DNA of 64,000 nt from Trichobilharzia szidati. Taxonomy: Eukaryota > Platyhelminthes > Trematoda > Strigeidida > Schistosomatidae. The position numbers and the translations under genes were made by a program. The DNA is taken from positions 12,782,804 to 12,846,803 of the forward strand of contig OX235277.1 in NCBI GenBank assembly GCA_944472155.2, written 5' to 3'. The notes beneath the pieces were generated by a model. That model did not search any database, was not told where the DNA came from, and was given only the letters and a program-made list of their open reading frames with translations. This document shows, in pieces, positions 22,653 to 33,115 of the stretch (position 1 is its first letter; the number at the start of each line of letters is the position of its first letter).

Positions 22653-23462
22653 AAGGCGCAGAAGTCTGAGAAGAGTTCGCCATTTTCGTTCATTTCACCG
22701 AGGGCCTCACGACCCATGGTGAGTTCTCTTCCTGTGTTGTCTCCTCCCAGTTTCGCATTCATGTCGCCCATCAGGATTTTGATATCGCTCTTTGGGACGT
22801 TGTCCATTACTGTTTGTAGTTGACTGTAGAAATCCTCCTTCTTCTCATGTTCTGAGGCATTTGTAGGCGCGTAGCACTGAATGATTGTAACCGTCTTTCC
22901 TTTTGAGTTGAACCTGGCTGTCATTATCCTGGAGGAGATTGATTCCCACTGCATGAGAGCTTTAGCCGCTGTTGGTGACATCATGATGGCTACTCCCTCG
23001 GTGTGCTCGTGATCGTCCTCTGAGTGACCGGAGTAGATTATTGTCTCTCCAGTTGGCAGTTGGCTTCTTCCACATCCGTTCCATCTGCTCTCGCAGCTTC
23101 CCAACACTTCTATTTTATATCTCCTCATTTCTGCGGCTACCTGAGCAGCCTTCCCAGCTTCGTACATTGTACGAACATTCCACGTCCCCATCCTTATTTT
23201 CGCTTTCATCGAAAGAAGGCACATCGGCTGACTGGCTTCCCGAAGGCTTTCACCAGCCCGCGTCATTTCACTTCCCCGATTCCAGCGAGAAATAAGGTCA
23301 CTATTTGTAATTTTATAATTTTGAATATATTTGTGCGTTGAAGTTTTAGTAGCAATTTGGTTAAGTTTTGGGGGTGGAGTTGCTATCACCACGCCCCAAC
23401 CCTCCCTCTTTATCCGGGCTTGGGACCGGCTAGAATACTAGTGACCTAGTAATCTAGGCGAG
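22644..23462 (-). pseudogene. RTE-type LINE 5' end with AP-like endonuclease domain
   Basis: On the minus strand this is the start of an RTE element, with a GC-rich leader (23393-23462) followed by the endonuclease. The longest open frame of the window (379 codons from a GTG at 23392 to 22253) includes it. Numbering from that GTG, the domain spans about residues 68-250: WNVRT (Asn72), CESRWN (Glu101), CYAPTN (Tyr174) and GDMNAKLGG (Asp210, Asn212) are the apurinic-endonuclease-type motifs. The C-terminal SDH part is lost. After residue 250 the frame runs on by accident into antisense PLE repeat. The first ATG is at codon 43. It keeps the 5' end but lacks the 3' end, the opposite of usual LINE truncation, so it was probably cut by rearrangement. 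Confidence 0.8.
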
Positions 23463-24117
23463 GTTATGTGACGACAATAGCGACATCGAATTGATAACTG
23501 AGTCCAACAAGTACTACTGTGCTATCCATTTCACAGCAGAATCAGAGATGATATCATAATTCCATTTTCTTTGGATTTTCTTCTAAACAAGTGATCTGAC
23601 AGTTCTCTTTGATAATTGATCTACAGGAAATCAATATGGAAAAGTGAATACATGAATTTTCACATTTATGTCCCTTGTAAAAGAAAGAGAAAACTTATCA
23701 ACTCACTCTCTTCAAGAATGATTGGAGTATGAGTCTGTACTACAGTTGATGGTGAACTGTCGTGACTCAGACGGGTCTTCGCGGAGAATGGATATCCTCC
23801 AAGTATTGATCGAGTAGAATAGGAAATTAAAGCGAAAACACGAAAGAAACCATACGGTGCTGAGGAAGCTGCTAATCGTGAAGTTTGAATTTAAACGTGA
23901 TACTGCAGCTGAGATTCTATAAAATAGCCCAATGAGATCACTGTGAAAAGACTTATTTACCGCTAAACAAAGGATGAGTTTTACTGCCAATACTTCCCCT
24001 TGCGGAGGTTTGTGCAGTTAAAATGATCTAAGTGACTGGACGAGACAACATCTCTCACAACCATCCCCTGATCTCTTTCTTTTCACGTTCGCATGTCCGG
24101 AATATCCATGACTGTGG
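23463..24117 (+). pseudogene. PLE relic, copy 2 (partial repeat of 22030-22652)
   Basis: This starts inside the RT domain at the sequence after the catalytic block (ACGACAATAGCGACATCGAA) and runs parallel to 22030-22652 with many small differences. It holds the same connector region, heavily stopped. The RTE endonuclease fragment lies exactly between the two copies. A third, related copy is at 57290-57500. Confidence 0.6.
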
Positions 24118-24155
24118 GTAAATATGTCTCAGATAGCGAGTAATAGGAATTAGAT

Positions 24156-25755
24156 ATTATTCATTGGCTCAGTTTTACGAGGATAGTATTATTCACTTGT
24201 TTTGAGAACGAGAGAATTCAGCTCCTTATGGTACTACAATACAATGACAGACGTCTACCCAATGAAATCACATAAGAAGTGCAAACCATAACCAAAACAT
24301 TATTTTTGAATGTCGCTAGTAGAGGCAGTTGAGTAAGCAAGGTATTGAGAGATCCTGGTAGTGAAAGTACACGGACAAGCAAATGAAGACACAACCAAAT
24401 GGGTGAATATGGAAAAAATTTCAAGACTTCGAAGATGATATGGATTCTGTCAAGTCCATGAGTGTTGTCAATAGACAAGGGGAATGGTGGATGCTTACAA
24501 TTGCTGAAATTTGTGGGATTGACACGAATTAATTCACTTTGTGTAAGTCGATGTGAAAAGTGACCAATGAGCGTAAGTTTTTCTGAGTGGACTCAATCGA
24601 AAGCAAAGCACTTCTGCATTGTTACATAGTTTACAATAGTCGAATCATGAAGAGGACATGCACAGGGCTCCTTTCGAAACCCACTGATTTCACACTCCTA
24701 TGTAGTCCAAAATGTATATGCTTACGACATCCGGCTGAAGAGTGACAGCTGGCTGTCTACAAGATGTAAATCAGGATGCGCGTGAGTCTGTATATGGCAC
24801 TAGAAATGAACAGTGAATGATGTTCATATGAAACTGGAAGGTGACAAAAGCGAAAAATTGATTAATCGTATCTCTTGACACGAAGCCACTGAAAATAGGA
24901 ACGCATTGTGTAGATCACATTCCCTATCAAGCAAGATTCGACATTATTAGATTATCATTTGTGAAGAAGTATTACAGTGATGAGCTTCAGCTGGGATCGC
25001 AAACGCATAGAAAGGAGATTTCGAAATTGGAATAAACAGTGACCAGACGAGACAAAATCTCTCACAGACATGCAGTGAAATCATCATCTGAAGCAGTTCT
25101 ATCAGTCGTTACATCAAGATTATGTGCTACAGAGTATCTACGAGTTTGCGAGAGAAAAGTCGAAGAAGCGAATTAAACGAATACGAAATCGAAATACCTG
25201 GAGTATCCAGAAACAATCCAACTGTCATTTAACGACTGATGAATAAACTATCTGAAGTCCATAGTTGACGAATGATTAAAACACCAGTGATGCAATGAAT
25301 CGCCCAACAATGACAGAATTCTCTGTGTGCAATCACAGTTTTCGGTGTTGTTAATAACTTGGTCGGCGCTAAAAGAGCAAATTCATAAATACTCTACACG
25401 GCATAGTTTGCATCTCTGACAATCCATCCTAAAGCCACCATTCCTCACATACCTTGTTGACTACCAAAGGTGTATAAACGCATAACTCACATTTCCTGAT
25501 TTCCTATTCATTCAAATATAATGACGTTTGTGAGTATTGCCACATGCACAAGTTATGACCATTGCTAAGTGGATTTTATTGGTTGTCTTGCAGATAACAA
25601 TTACTGTTTGACTATTGTGCACATACAGCTGTTGAAGATGATGCGTAAGATATTGAAGAGTGAATTCCTTGATCAGTGATTACTCTTTTCAATTCTGAAT
25701 CAGCTCCATTCACAGATTGTGAGGAATGGCTGTGTTTTGTGTTCTGTGCCTATTC
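24156..25755 (+). repeat. Repeat R1, copy a
   Basis: It aligns with 28689-30250 and 57505-58990. Landmarks shared by all copies are GATCCTGGTAGTGAAA, GACGAGACAAAATCTCTCAC and ATGCAATGAAT. No credible protein is encoded, and the open frames on either strand are not conserved between copies. In two loci it follows PLE RT sequence, so it may be the non-coding tail of that element or a satellite-like unit that captured it. Confidence 0.65.
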
Positions 25756-25759
25756 AGTG

Positions 25760-26770
25760 CTGGTGGTTGACGACAGGATTTTTCAACTACTTTTATTAGT
25801 CAGCAGTGTATGCTGAAACACTCTATCACTTGCTTTCTTTATCCCAATGTACATTACCCAGTAGATCGCATGCTGTGATCTGGATATTCTGGCCATCCAA
25901 GCAAAACTATGAGCAAATTCTCACGTCACACATTGCAATTTGTCAAGAGACACTTTTTGACTGAAGAATCGTTTTATTCTCATTTCAAAATTTGATAAAC
26001 ATTCATCATGAAATACGTCATAATGAAAATTAGCTGACGACGTTTTCCCAGATGTTTATCATCCCTTGATGCTTCTTCCCAATGGTACTCTAGCTATCAG
26101 CCTTTCTACATGAGATTAGTCTATTTATCAAGTCAGCAAACATAAGTAACCCCCTGAAGGATAGATAAGCTGTCCACGGTAATAATTCATTCATTCATTC
26201 CATCACATCTGTTGTTCATTTGATGACTGAATAATGCTGATTACTATGTAAAACAGACATAGTCTCTGATTGATAACATCAACAATATACAAGACGGATA
26301 ATAAATATCCTGGGAATACAAAAGAGGAATTATTTCTTAACATCGCTGATGGCGTGATCATGTAAAGCCTCATGAATGAATAAAGTCAGAAGAATTTCGA
26401 AGGAAATGGACGAAAAATACTCATGAGATAATCAATTAGAAAGATGCATGCCAGCAAACAGAATATGCCTTCCGTTACATCACTTCAAAACTGTTCACCT
26501 ACAAGGTATTCTAAAAGTGCAGGGAAATGTCTATGTCAGTAAAGATCAAAAATCAAGTAGTCTAAAAAGATAAATTGATGACTATCGTTCAGAAATGATG
26601 ATCGTTGCAGATATAGGCTGTAGAGAACTGGAATATTGTTCGAAACATTGGGATATCCAAATTATGTGTAAAGCATATTTTTAAAGTTTTGACTTTGAAA
26701 CGATAGAATAAGAGAGGAAAGCTGTATGCATATGAAAGTCATACTTGAATATCGTACTAATTTATTTAAA
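25760..26770. other. Non-coding stretch, nothing recognised
   Basis: Between repeat R1a and repeat D1b. Contains a short (CATT)n run near 26188. No gene or second copy was found in the window. Confidence 0.4.
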
Positions 26771-26775
26771 AAAAT

Positions 26776-27690
26776 TAAACTGTAGGATTTATTAGCTATC
26801 TGGATTAGTGAGAACGTAGATTTCATCAAATAATCAACTGGAGTCAGAGTTGATTGGAAACCAGATAGCACTGAAAAAACCCATTTCAATAAATTCGAGA
26901 CTCCACATCAGAGCATATCCGTTGCCCCCAAGAATTTCGAACACCTGAACTTCAGGTAACGAGACTAAGCTTGTAAACCAGTGAACTTCTTGGGATAGAA
27001 TTCACTAACGCATGTATTCTAAATGTGCCAATTAGTGTGATATGGCACCACACTGAACCAGTGAGTTCACTGAGATTCGAATTCACTTTTACATGCTGTA
27101 CGCCACTGATCTTGACTTCTCAATACAGCTGCAGGACACTCATCCATTAGCTGACAATGAGATGAAGAGTGACAATTGAGAAACAGTTTTTAACGATCTC
27201 TTAATGGCACTACTTCATGACGAAATCTGCAGTTATTTTATTCATTGCTTCATTCTTCATTACGGTCGAAGATATTTGTCGGCATGATGTTATACATGTG
27301 GTGTACATCAATGGTGGGTTCTGTTGTTTTTTAAAGAGCAGGTTATGCTGTAGTGAACGAAAAAGTGGCAAAACCGACTAACCACTTCACGATCTAAAAG
27401 AAATCACAAATCAGGCGAGTTGGTCTTCAACAATTCTTTGCAATCTTGCTTTTATAGATAATTTGAATAAACGTTTTTTATTACAATAGAGTAGGATGGA
27501 TATTTCAAAAACAAATTTAATTATACACAGAATAAAGTGATTCATCATCATCGATTGAGTGCGTGGTTTTCTTTCTCTCTCAAACTGAAGAGAAGAACTC
27601 AGGTTGTACAGATTACACTTTTACACAAAATAAAAATAGGAGATTTTCTCAAAATATCCGAATGTGCGCAAGACAGCAGGCTGGTTTTGT
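26776..27690 (+). repeat. Repeat D1, copy b
   Basis: Counterpart of 19250-20010, with about 135 extra bases at 26890-27030. It is cut at about 27690 by a PLE insertion: the last shared bases are GCTGGTTTTGTT, where copy a has GCTGATTTTGTT. Confidence 0.6.
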
Positions 27691-28028
27691 TGGTTTGTGT
27701 ACGACGTCAATTCCTCAAGGTTTGAAGAGTCTTGCAGTGATTTCTGAGATATCCTTGATATATGCTTAGGCGATTATTTGTGCTTTCCTTGGGGACTTTT
27801 AATTTTATAGGTTGCCTTGGGGGTATATATCTTTTGATGATATTTCGTGGATACCCATTCTTTTGAAAGACATCCATGAGATAACTTTCTTCAATTTTTC
27901 TTAACGTGGGAGTGCTGCAATGAGTCCTGGCCCTCTTGAATACTGTTTGTTTGCAATTCCTAATGGATTGTTGCTGCTGTAATTCAGGATTTGGTCTGTG
28001 TGAGATGATTGACGTCGTACACAAACCA
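27691..28028 (-). pseudogene. PLE-2, inverted RT C-terminal segment
   Basis: Minus-strand frame homologous to the RT tail and connector of PLE-1 (16196-16450). It reads RNCKQTVFKRARTHCSTP and further on EESYLMDVFQKNGYPRN. It stands head-on to the GIY-YIG part on the + strand. The segment is bounded by a perfect 21-bp inverted repeat (27691-27711 and 28008-28028). In the intact order of PLE-1 this piece comes directly before the GIY-YIG domain on the same strand, so it has been flipped. Confidence 0.75.
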
Positions 28029-28499
28029 GCAAAGTCACTTCACTCAATTCTATGTCAACCAAAATACTCAACAGCTAAAGGAGATAAAACCAACATCATC
28101 TACAAAATAGATTGTATAAAATGCGAAAAACACTACATTGGTCAAAGTGGATGTCCCCTGCGTCTTCGTATCCACGACCATAAGCTAGCCGTCAAAAGAC
28201 ATGACATCCACTCCCTCATATCACTACATACAGACAGCCACGGACATCAATTCGATTGGGACAACGTTCATATATTAGACAGAGGAAACAACAAAAATGC
28301 TAGAGAATTTTTAGAAGCTTGTCATTCCAGTGAATCATCAATCAATAGACACATTGAGATAGACAAAATTTATCAACCGATAAGAAAGAAACCTAACACA
28401 CAAAGGGTCGAAGTTCAAGTCAAAGAAACAATGAGTGCCAATACTAGTAAAATAGAAGGTGTAGAAACACACAAAAACAACCAATCACGTCCAAGGTAA
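28008..28499 (+). pseudogene. PLE-2, GIY-YIG endonuclease domain (open frame)
   Basis: The domain lies within an uninterrupted 187-codon frame (27936-28499); the first 24 residues of that frame are antisense of the inverted RT piece and not native. Numbering that frame, the domain has the linker SLHSILCQP (34-42), a CxxC pair (Cys60, Cys63), HYIGQSG (66-72), LRLRIHDHK (75-83) and the helix with the conserved Glu (REFLEACHSS, 123-132). It matches the same domain of PLE-1 but keeps its frame. The endonuclease would nick DNA for priming in an intact PLE. Here the RT is missing or inverted, so the copy is dead although the domain itself looks recent. Confidence 0.8.
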
Positions 28500-28504
28500 C
28501 CAGT

Positions 28505-28680
28505 AGAGATAAATAATAAACTCGTGGAGAAATCTAAAAGCTCACTTTAAATTGAAGCATGCGCTGAAGATGTCGCCTAGTAGGGCGATGAAGGCTTCGC
28601 AAATAAACTATCCAGCTCAGAGAATACAACCACATCAAAATCATCCAGCTGAGCTACAAATATTCTCTATCATATCTTAG
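28505..28680 (+). repeat. PLE-2 right terminal repeat (PLTR, type II)
   Basis: It follows the GIY-YIG stop codon directly and is the inverted counterpart of 15210-15398. Repeat R1 copy b begins at once after it. Confidence 0.6.
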
Positions 28681-28688
28681 AATGAGAC

Positions 28689-30690
28689 ATTATTCATTGG
28701 ATCAGTTTTACGAGGATAGTATTATTCCCTTGTTTTGAGAACGAGTGAATTCAGCTCCTAATGCTACTACAATACAATGAGAGATATCCACACAGTAAAA
28801 TCACATAAGATCTGCAAACATTAGCGAGAACATCATTTTGAATGTCTTTACTAGAGGCATTTGAGAGGCATTGAGAGATCCTGGTAGTGAAATTACATGA
28901 ACGAGCAAGTGAACACACAATCAAATAGGTGATTAGGGAAAAAACTTGAAGACTTCGAAGATGATATGGATTCTGTCAAGTCCATGAGTGTTGTCAACAG
29001 AAAAAAGGGAAAGTAGGATGCTAACAATTGCCGAGGTTTGTGGGATTGAGTCGAATAAATTAAGTGTCTGTAAGTCCATCTGAAAAGTGACCGATGAGGG
29101 TAAGTGGTTCTAAGTGGACTCAATCCAAAGCAAGGCACTTCTGCATTGTTACATAGTTTACAATAGTTGATTCAGGAAGATAAAATACACAGGGCTCCAT
29201 TCCAAATCGACTGTGTTCACTCCTATATAGTACAAGATGAATATGCTTACGACATCCAGCTAAAGACTGAGAGCTGGGTGTCGACAAGATATGATTTAGG
29301 ATGCGCGTGAGTCTGTATACGGCACAAGAAATGGAAAGTGAAAGATGTTCATTAGAAACTGAAAGGTGACAAAAGCGAAAAATTGATTCATCGTATCTCT
29401 TGACACGAAGCCACTGAAATTACGAATGCATTGTGTAGATCACATTCCGTATCAAGCAATATTCGACATTATTAGATTATCATTCGTGTAGACGTATGAC
29501 GGTGATGAGCCTCAGCTGAGATGGCAAATGCATAGAGATGAGATTTGAAAATCGGAATAAACAGTGACCAGACGAGACAAAATCTCTCACAGTTCTATCA
29601 GTGGTTATATCGAATTCCTAAGTTAATGTGCTCCAGAGTATCCACGAAATTTCGTAAAAATGGTTGAAGTAGCGAATTAAACGAATACGAAATCGAAATA
29701 CCTGGAGTATCCAGAAACAATCTCACTGTCATTTATCTACTAATGAACAAACTATCTGAAGTCCATAGTTGCTGAATGATTGAAACCCCAGTGATGCAAT
29801 GAATCGCCCAACAATGACAGAATTCTCTGTGTGCAATCACAGTTTTCGGTGTTGTTAATAACTTGGTCGGCGCTAAATCAGCAAATTCATAAATACTCTA
29901 CACGGCATAGATTGCATCTCTGAACATCCATCCTGAAGGCGTCCATTCCTCACATACCTTGTTGACTACTAAAGGTGTATAAACACATAACTCACATTGC
30001 CTGATTTCCTATTCATTCAAATTTAATGACGTTTGTGAGTATGGCCACATGCACAAGTTATGACCATTGCTGAGTGGATTTTATTAGTTGTCTTGCGGAC
30101 AAAAAATAATGTTTGACTATTGTGTGCATACAGCTGTGGAAGGTGATGAAGAAAATATTGAAGAGTGTATTCCTTGATCAGTGATTTTGAATCAGCTCCA
30201 TTCACAGATTGTGGGGAATGACTGTGTTTTGTGTCCTGGGCTATGCAGAGCAATCACTCGTATTTGAATCTTCTTCTACATAATGTTCAAATGGCAGACT
30301 GATATATAAACCCAACTCTAGAATGATTTGAAAGGTTTCGTAGACTTCAAATTCTTTAGAATGCTATCTAATAGACACGTCAGGATTTCTACACTCATCT
30401 GAAATGTGAATCAGGGTCAATATTTCGTGCTCGAATATGCTGTGAATACAAACTTCACCTTAGTATGAGACAGGAATTAACCTCATGCATCCGAGGAAGG
30501 CTTCCATGTTAGAATTCTGGGATTGTGTCACGAAAAGATTCCCGAATAAGAGATCTGCATGGATGTGAAAGGGCCACTTTAACTGTGTTCAACCGTTAAT
30601 GCCACCAACAGGGTAGATACATTCTCCGGATTTCAGTCACTTCACAGTGGTGGTTCAAAGAATCCGTTTCAAACGTGACATATGACTGTT
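28689..30690 (+). repeat. Repeat R1, copy b
   Basis: It aligns with R1 copy a (24156-25755) and, over its full length, with copy c (57505-59412). The last 450 bases (30240-30690) are shared only with copy c. No protein-coding content was found. Confidence 0.65.
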
Positions 30691-30694
30691 CTAT

Positions 30695-31380
30695 TGCGAA
30701 TGACGTCACCACTTGGGAATCACTATCACACGCGAAATAGTATTTGAGACTGTCGACCAGTCTGTCGATATTATTATAGTGCTTAATATCGTGTTGAAAT
30801 GTATTCTTCGACTACGCTGATATTGTTATTCAACGAGGCGTCTACAGAACGCTGAGCGCGGTTATCTGAAACTCGAACACAGGTGTGAATACTAAAACAC
30901 GGAAATGTTTGTATTCAATTTGAAGTGTTACATACAGCAAGTCATGTCGATCTCACTTCGTCAACGCCCAACTGGTTCCTCTCTCCTCTTCATTTTCGAT
31001 CAATGTTCCACATGTAACATGGAAATCAAATTATTCATTATTCTGTTACATTATTCGTTTACGTGTAACAACGAGTTCTATATATTTTTGTTATTATTTC
31101 CAGCGAGATTATGGCCTAGGGCGTCTACCATATTTTAGTCACATTTATCCGAATACAAAATGAGAATGAAAATAACAATTCGAACAGTCAGTATGATCAT
31201 GTGCAGTGAAGAAGTAGAACTTATGTGTGTGTGCAAACAACTATTGTAATAGAATTATAATAATTGACTTGATCTATTCCACAATGCACACAATACAACT
31301 ACTCACGGACACCATGTATATCCTCAATGTTACATTCAATTACAGTAAATTACGTGACGAATACTCGTGTTCTTCTCATT
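30695..31380. other. Upstream flank of knottin unit C, nothing recognised
   Basis: AT-rich sequence between repeat R1b and unit C. The open frame at 30905-31138 shows no motif. The equivalent flank of unit A lies before the window, so conservation cannot be judged. Confidence 0.35.
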
Positions 31381-31517
31381 GATCTCACTACACTGACTAC
31401 GTTTCCACTAATCCCTGTGAATAACAAAATGTTCACTCATGTTCCAGTGTGAACAATCTTCATTCGTGTGTGAACACAATGGCATAGATATGTCCACCAT
31501 TTGGATACAGTGGGAAA

Positions 31518-31524
31518 TATATAA
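31518..31524 (+). promoter_or_regulatory. TATA box of knottin gene C
   Basis: TATATAA 46 bp before the start codon of the signal exon, with the same spacing as in copy A. Confidence 0.5.
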
Positions 31525-31563
31525 TGACTTTCCTCTTTACACTGTGGCAATAATAATCCGACT

Positions 31564-31639
31564 ATGCACACTTCTACGTTGCTCACGATATTGGTATTGT
31601 CAGTTCTGATGATGGGCGACCAGGTTGTACAGGCTTCAG
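31564..31639 (+). CDS. Knottin-like secreted peptide C, exon 1 (signal peptide)
   Basis: 25 codons plus one base, ending in phase 1 at the donor GTATGT (31640). It encodes a signal peptide that differs from copy A at three residues (Leu for Phe, Gly for Ser, Gln for Arg). The hydrophobic core LLTILVLSVLMM is intact. It joins in frame to the exon at 35095 through a glycine codon, over an intron of about 3.5 kb. Confidence 0.75.
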
Positions 31640-32869
31640 GTATGTTTTCTTGTGATGTGCATTATACTGTGATTTGTATTCATTAGGCCAGCTAGGTATT
31701 ATTTGAAATTTGGTATGCGCTTAATGTCGGATGATCCACTTTTTGTAGTAATGTCGTTGATGTAGAGGCGTTCACGAGTGTAGACTTCAACTTCACTCTG
31801 TTGATAACTTGCATGATAATTGTGTTTGTGAGCATGAGATGCTTCGTCAATTTCTGAGTGTCATGTTTACATTAGATGAATCGGATAGCAAGGATATGTG
31901 CTAAATATTGATATTCTTAAGAATATGAAAGCATTGTGATTGTTTTCAGTAGATCCATGTCTCCAATCTATAGCATAGCTGTGACTTAGATATGGTTTCT
32001 GCATCAGTGGAATTCCGCATCGTTCAATATCTACACTATGTCGTAACTGGTCTGTTGCTCATGTGTAACTGTACACACAATGAACCTTGTTTATTGCTTG
32101 ATGTACATTGTCGTGCTCTGTATCTTGTCTGGCATGTAGCCTAGTTGATAACTGAACAGCTTCTCAATTGATGACAGTGTCAGTGAAGTTGAGTTCAGAA
32201 TATCATGGCTCATTATTATTCATTTGTGTTCACTGGATTAGTTCTCAATTGAATGGAATGCACACTATAGATCAATTGTCAAGACACGAACAAGTCAAAT
32301 ATTCTTTGTAAAAATTATATGAGTAAAATCTCAGTGAAGTTGAAATGACCGACTTCAAAGTTTCGTTCAGGAAACTGGTCCGAACATCTTCAGGGAAATA
32401 AATTGAAATTAACACAAGAGAGGTTTATGTATAAAAAAGATATCTCATGTCGTTGAAAACTTTGTCCTAACGTACAAGTATTGAAACAGGCATCAACATG
32501 TATAAGAAACAGAATAGTATCACCTGTGACTACAATTTGACCTCAGACTTTCCAATGTTGGTCAACTTCAGTTATACACTTTGAACAGAGTGTACTTTTC
32601 ATCAGATTGCGTTCAACCGAATGTTGATGATCATAGATAACTGAATATGAAAATATATGAGCATATGAAGTATACAATGACGTGTTTATGAGTGTTTTGT
32701 TAAACAGCTGTAAAACATTTGTTAGCCTCTCCATCAGAAGATATAGACAATCAGTAATTTATACCAAGTATGAATAATTAGTGATGGATATCCATTTTAA
32801 TTTATTAATCAGGATTTACCATGCATCAGCTAACATCACACCTGCACGCCTGTTCAAACTGTTGAGATT

Positions 32870-33115
32870 CACTCATGTATGTAGGGCTTCTGCTCTCAGT
32901 CTCTTTTTATACAATCAAAAACCTTTTCGTAGCACCTTAGCTCTATCAAAGTCGATTTTGTCTCTCGTTTCCATCGAATGCAGTGCGACCGCTGATCGAT
33001 TTCAGGCTTCTTTAGGTCTGCAGAGATCTTTGGAACCACATTCAGCCGTCATCTATGCTCTTTCACTGTTATATTTAGCTGGCTGTGGGTTTCTCTTACA
33101 TATACGGTGATGCAG
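32870..33115 (-). pseudogene. GIY-YIG relic in intron C
   Basis: Counterpart of 1480-1740. On the minus strand, pieces such as YVRETHSQL, TVKEH and KIDFDRAKVLRK remain from a Penelope-type GIY-YIG domain, with frame breaks. It was inherited with the duplication. Confidence 0.55.

Noticed and set aside
27936..28010. N-terminal Cys-rich start (CLQFLMDCCCC) of the PLE-2 frame
   Set aside because: It is antisense of the inverted RT piece, not part of the native protein or a metal-binding domain.
24218..28893. Minus-strand open frames in the R1 repeats
   Set aside because: They are not conserved between R1 copies and show no motif.
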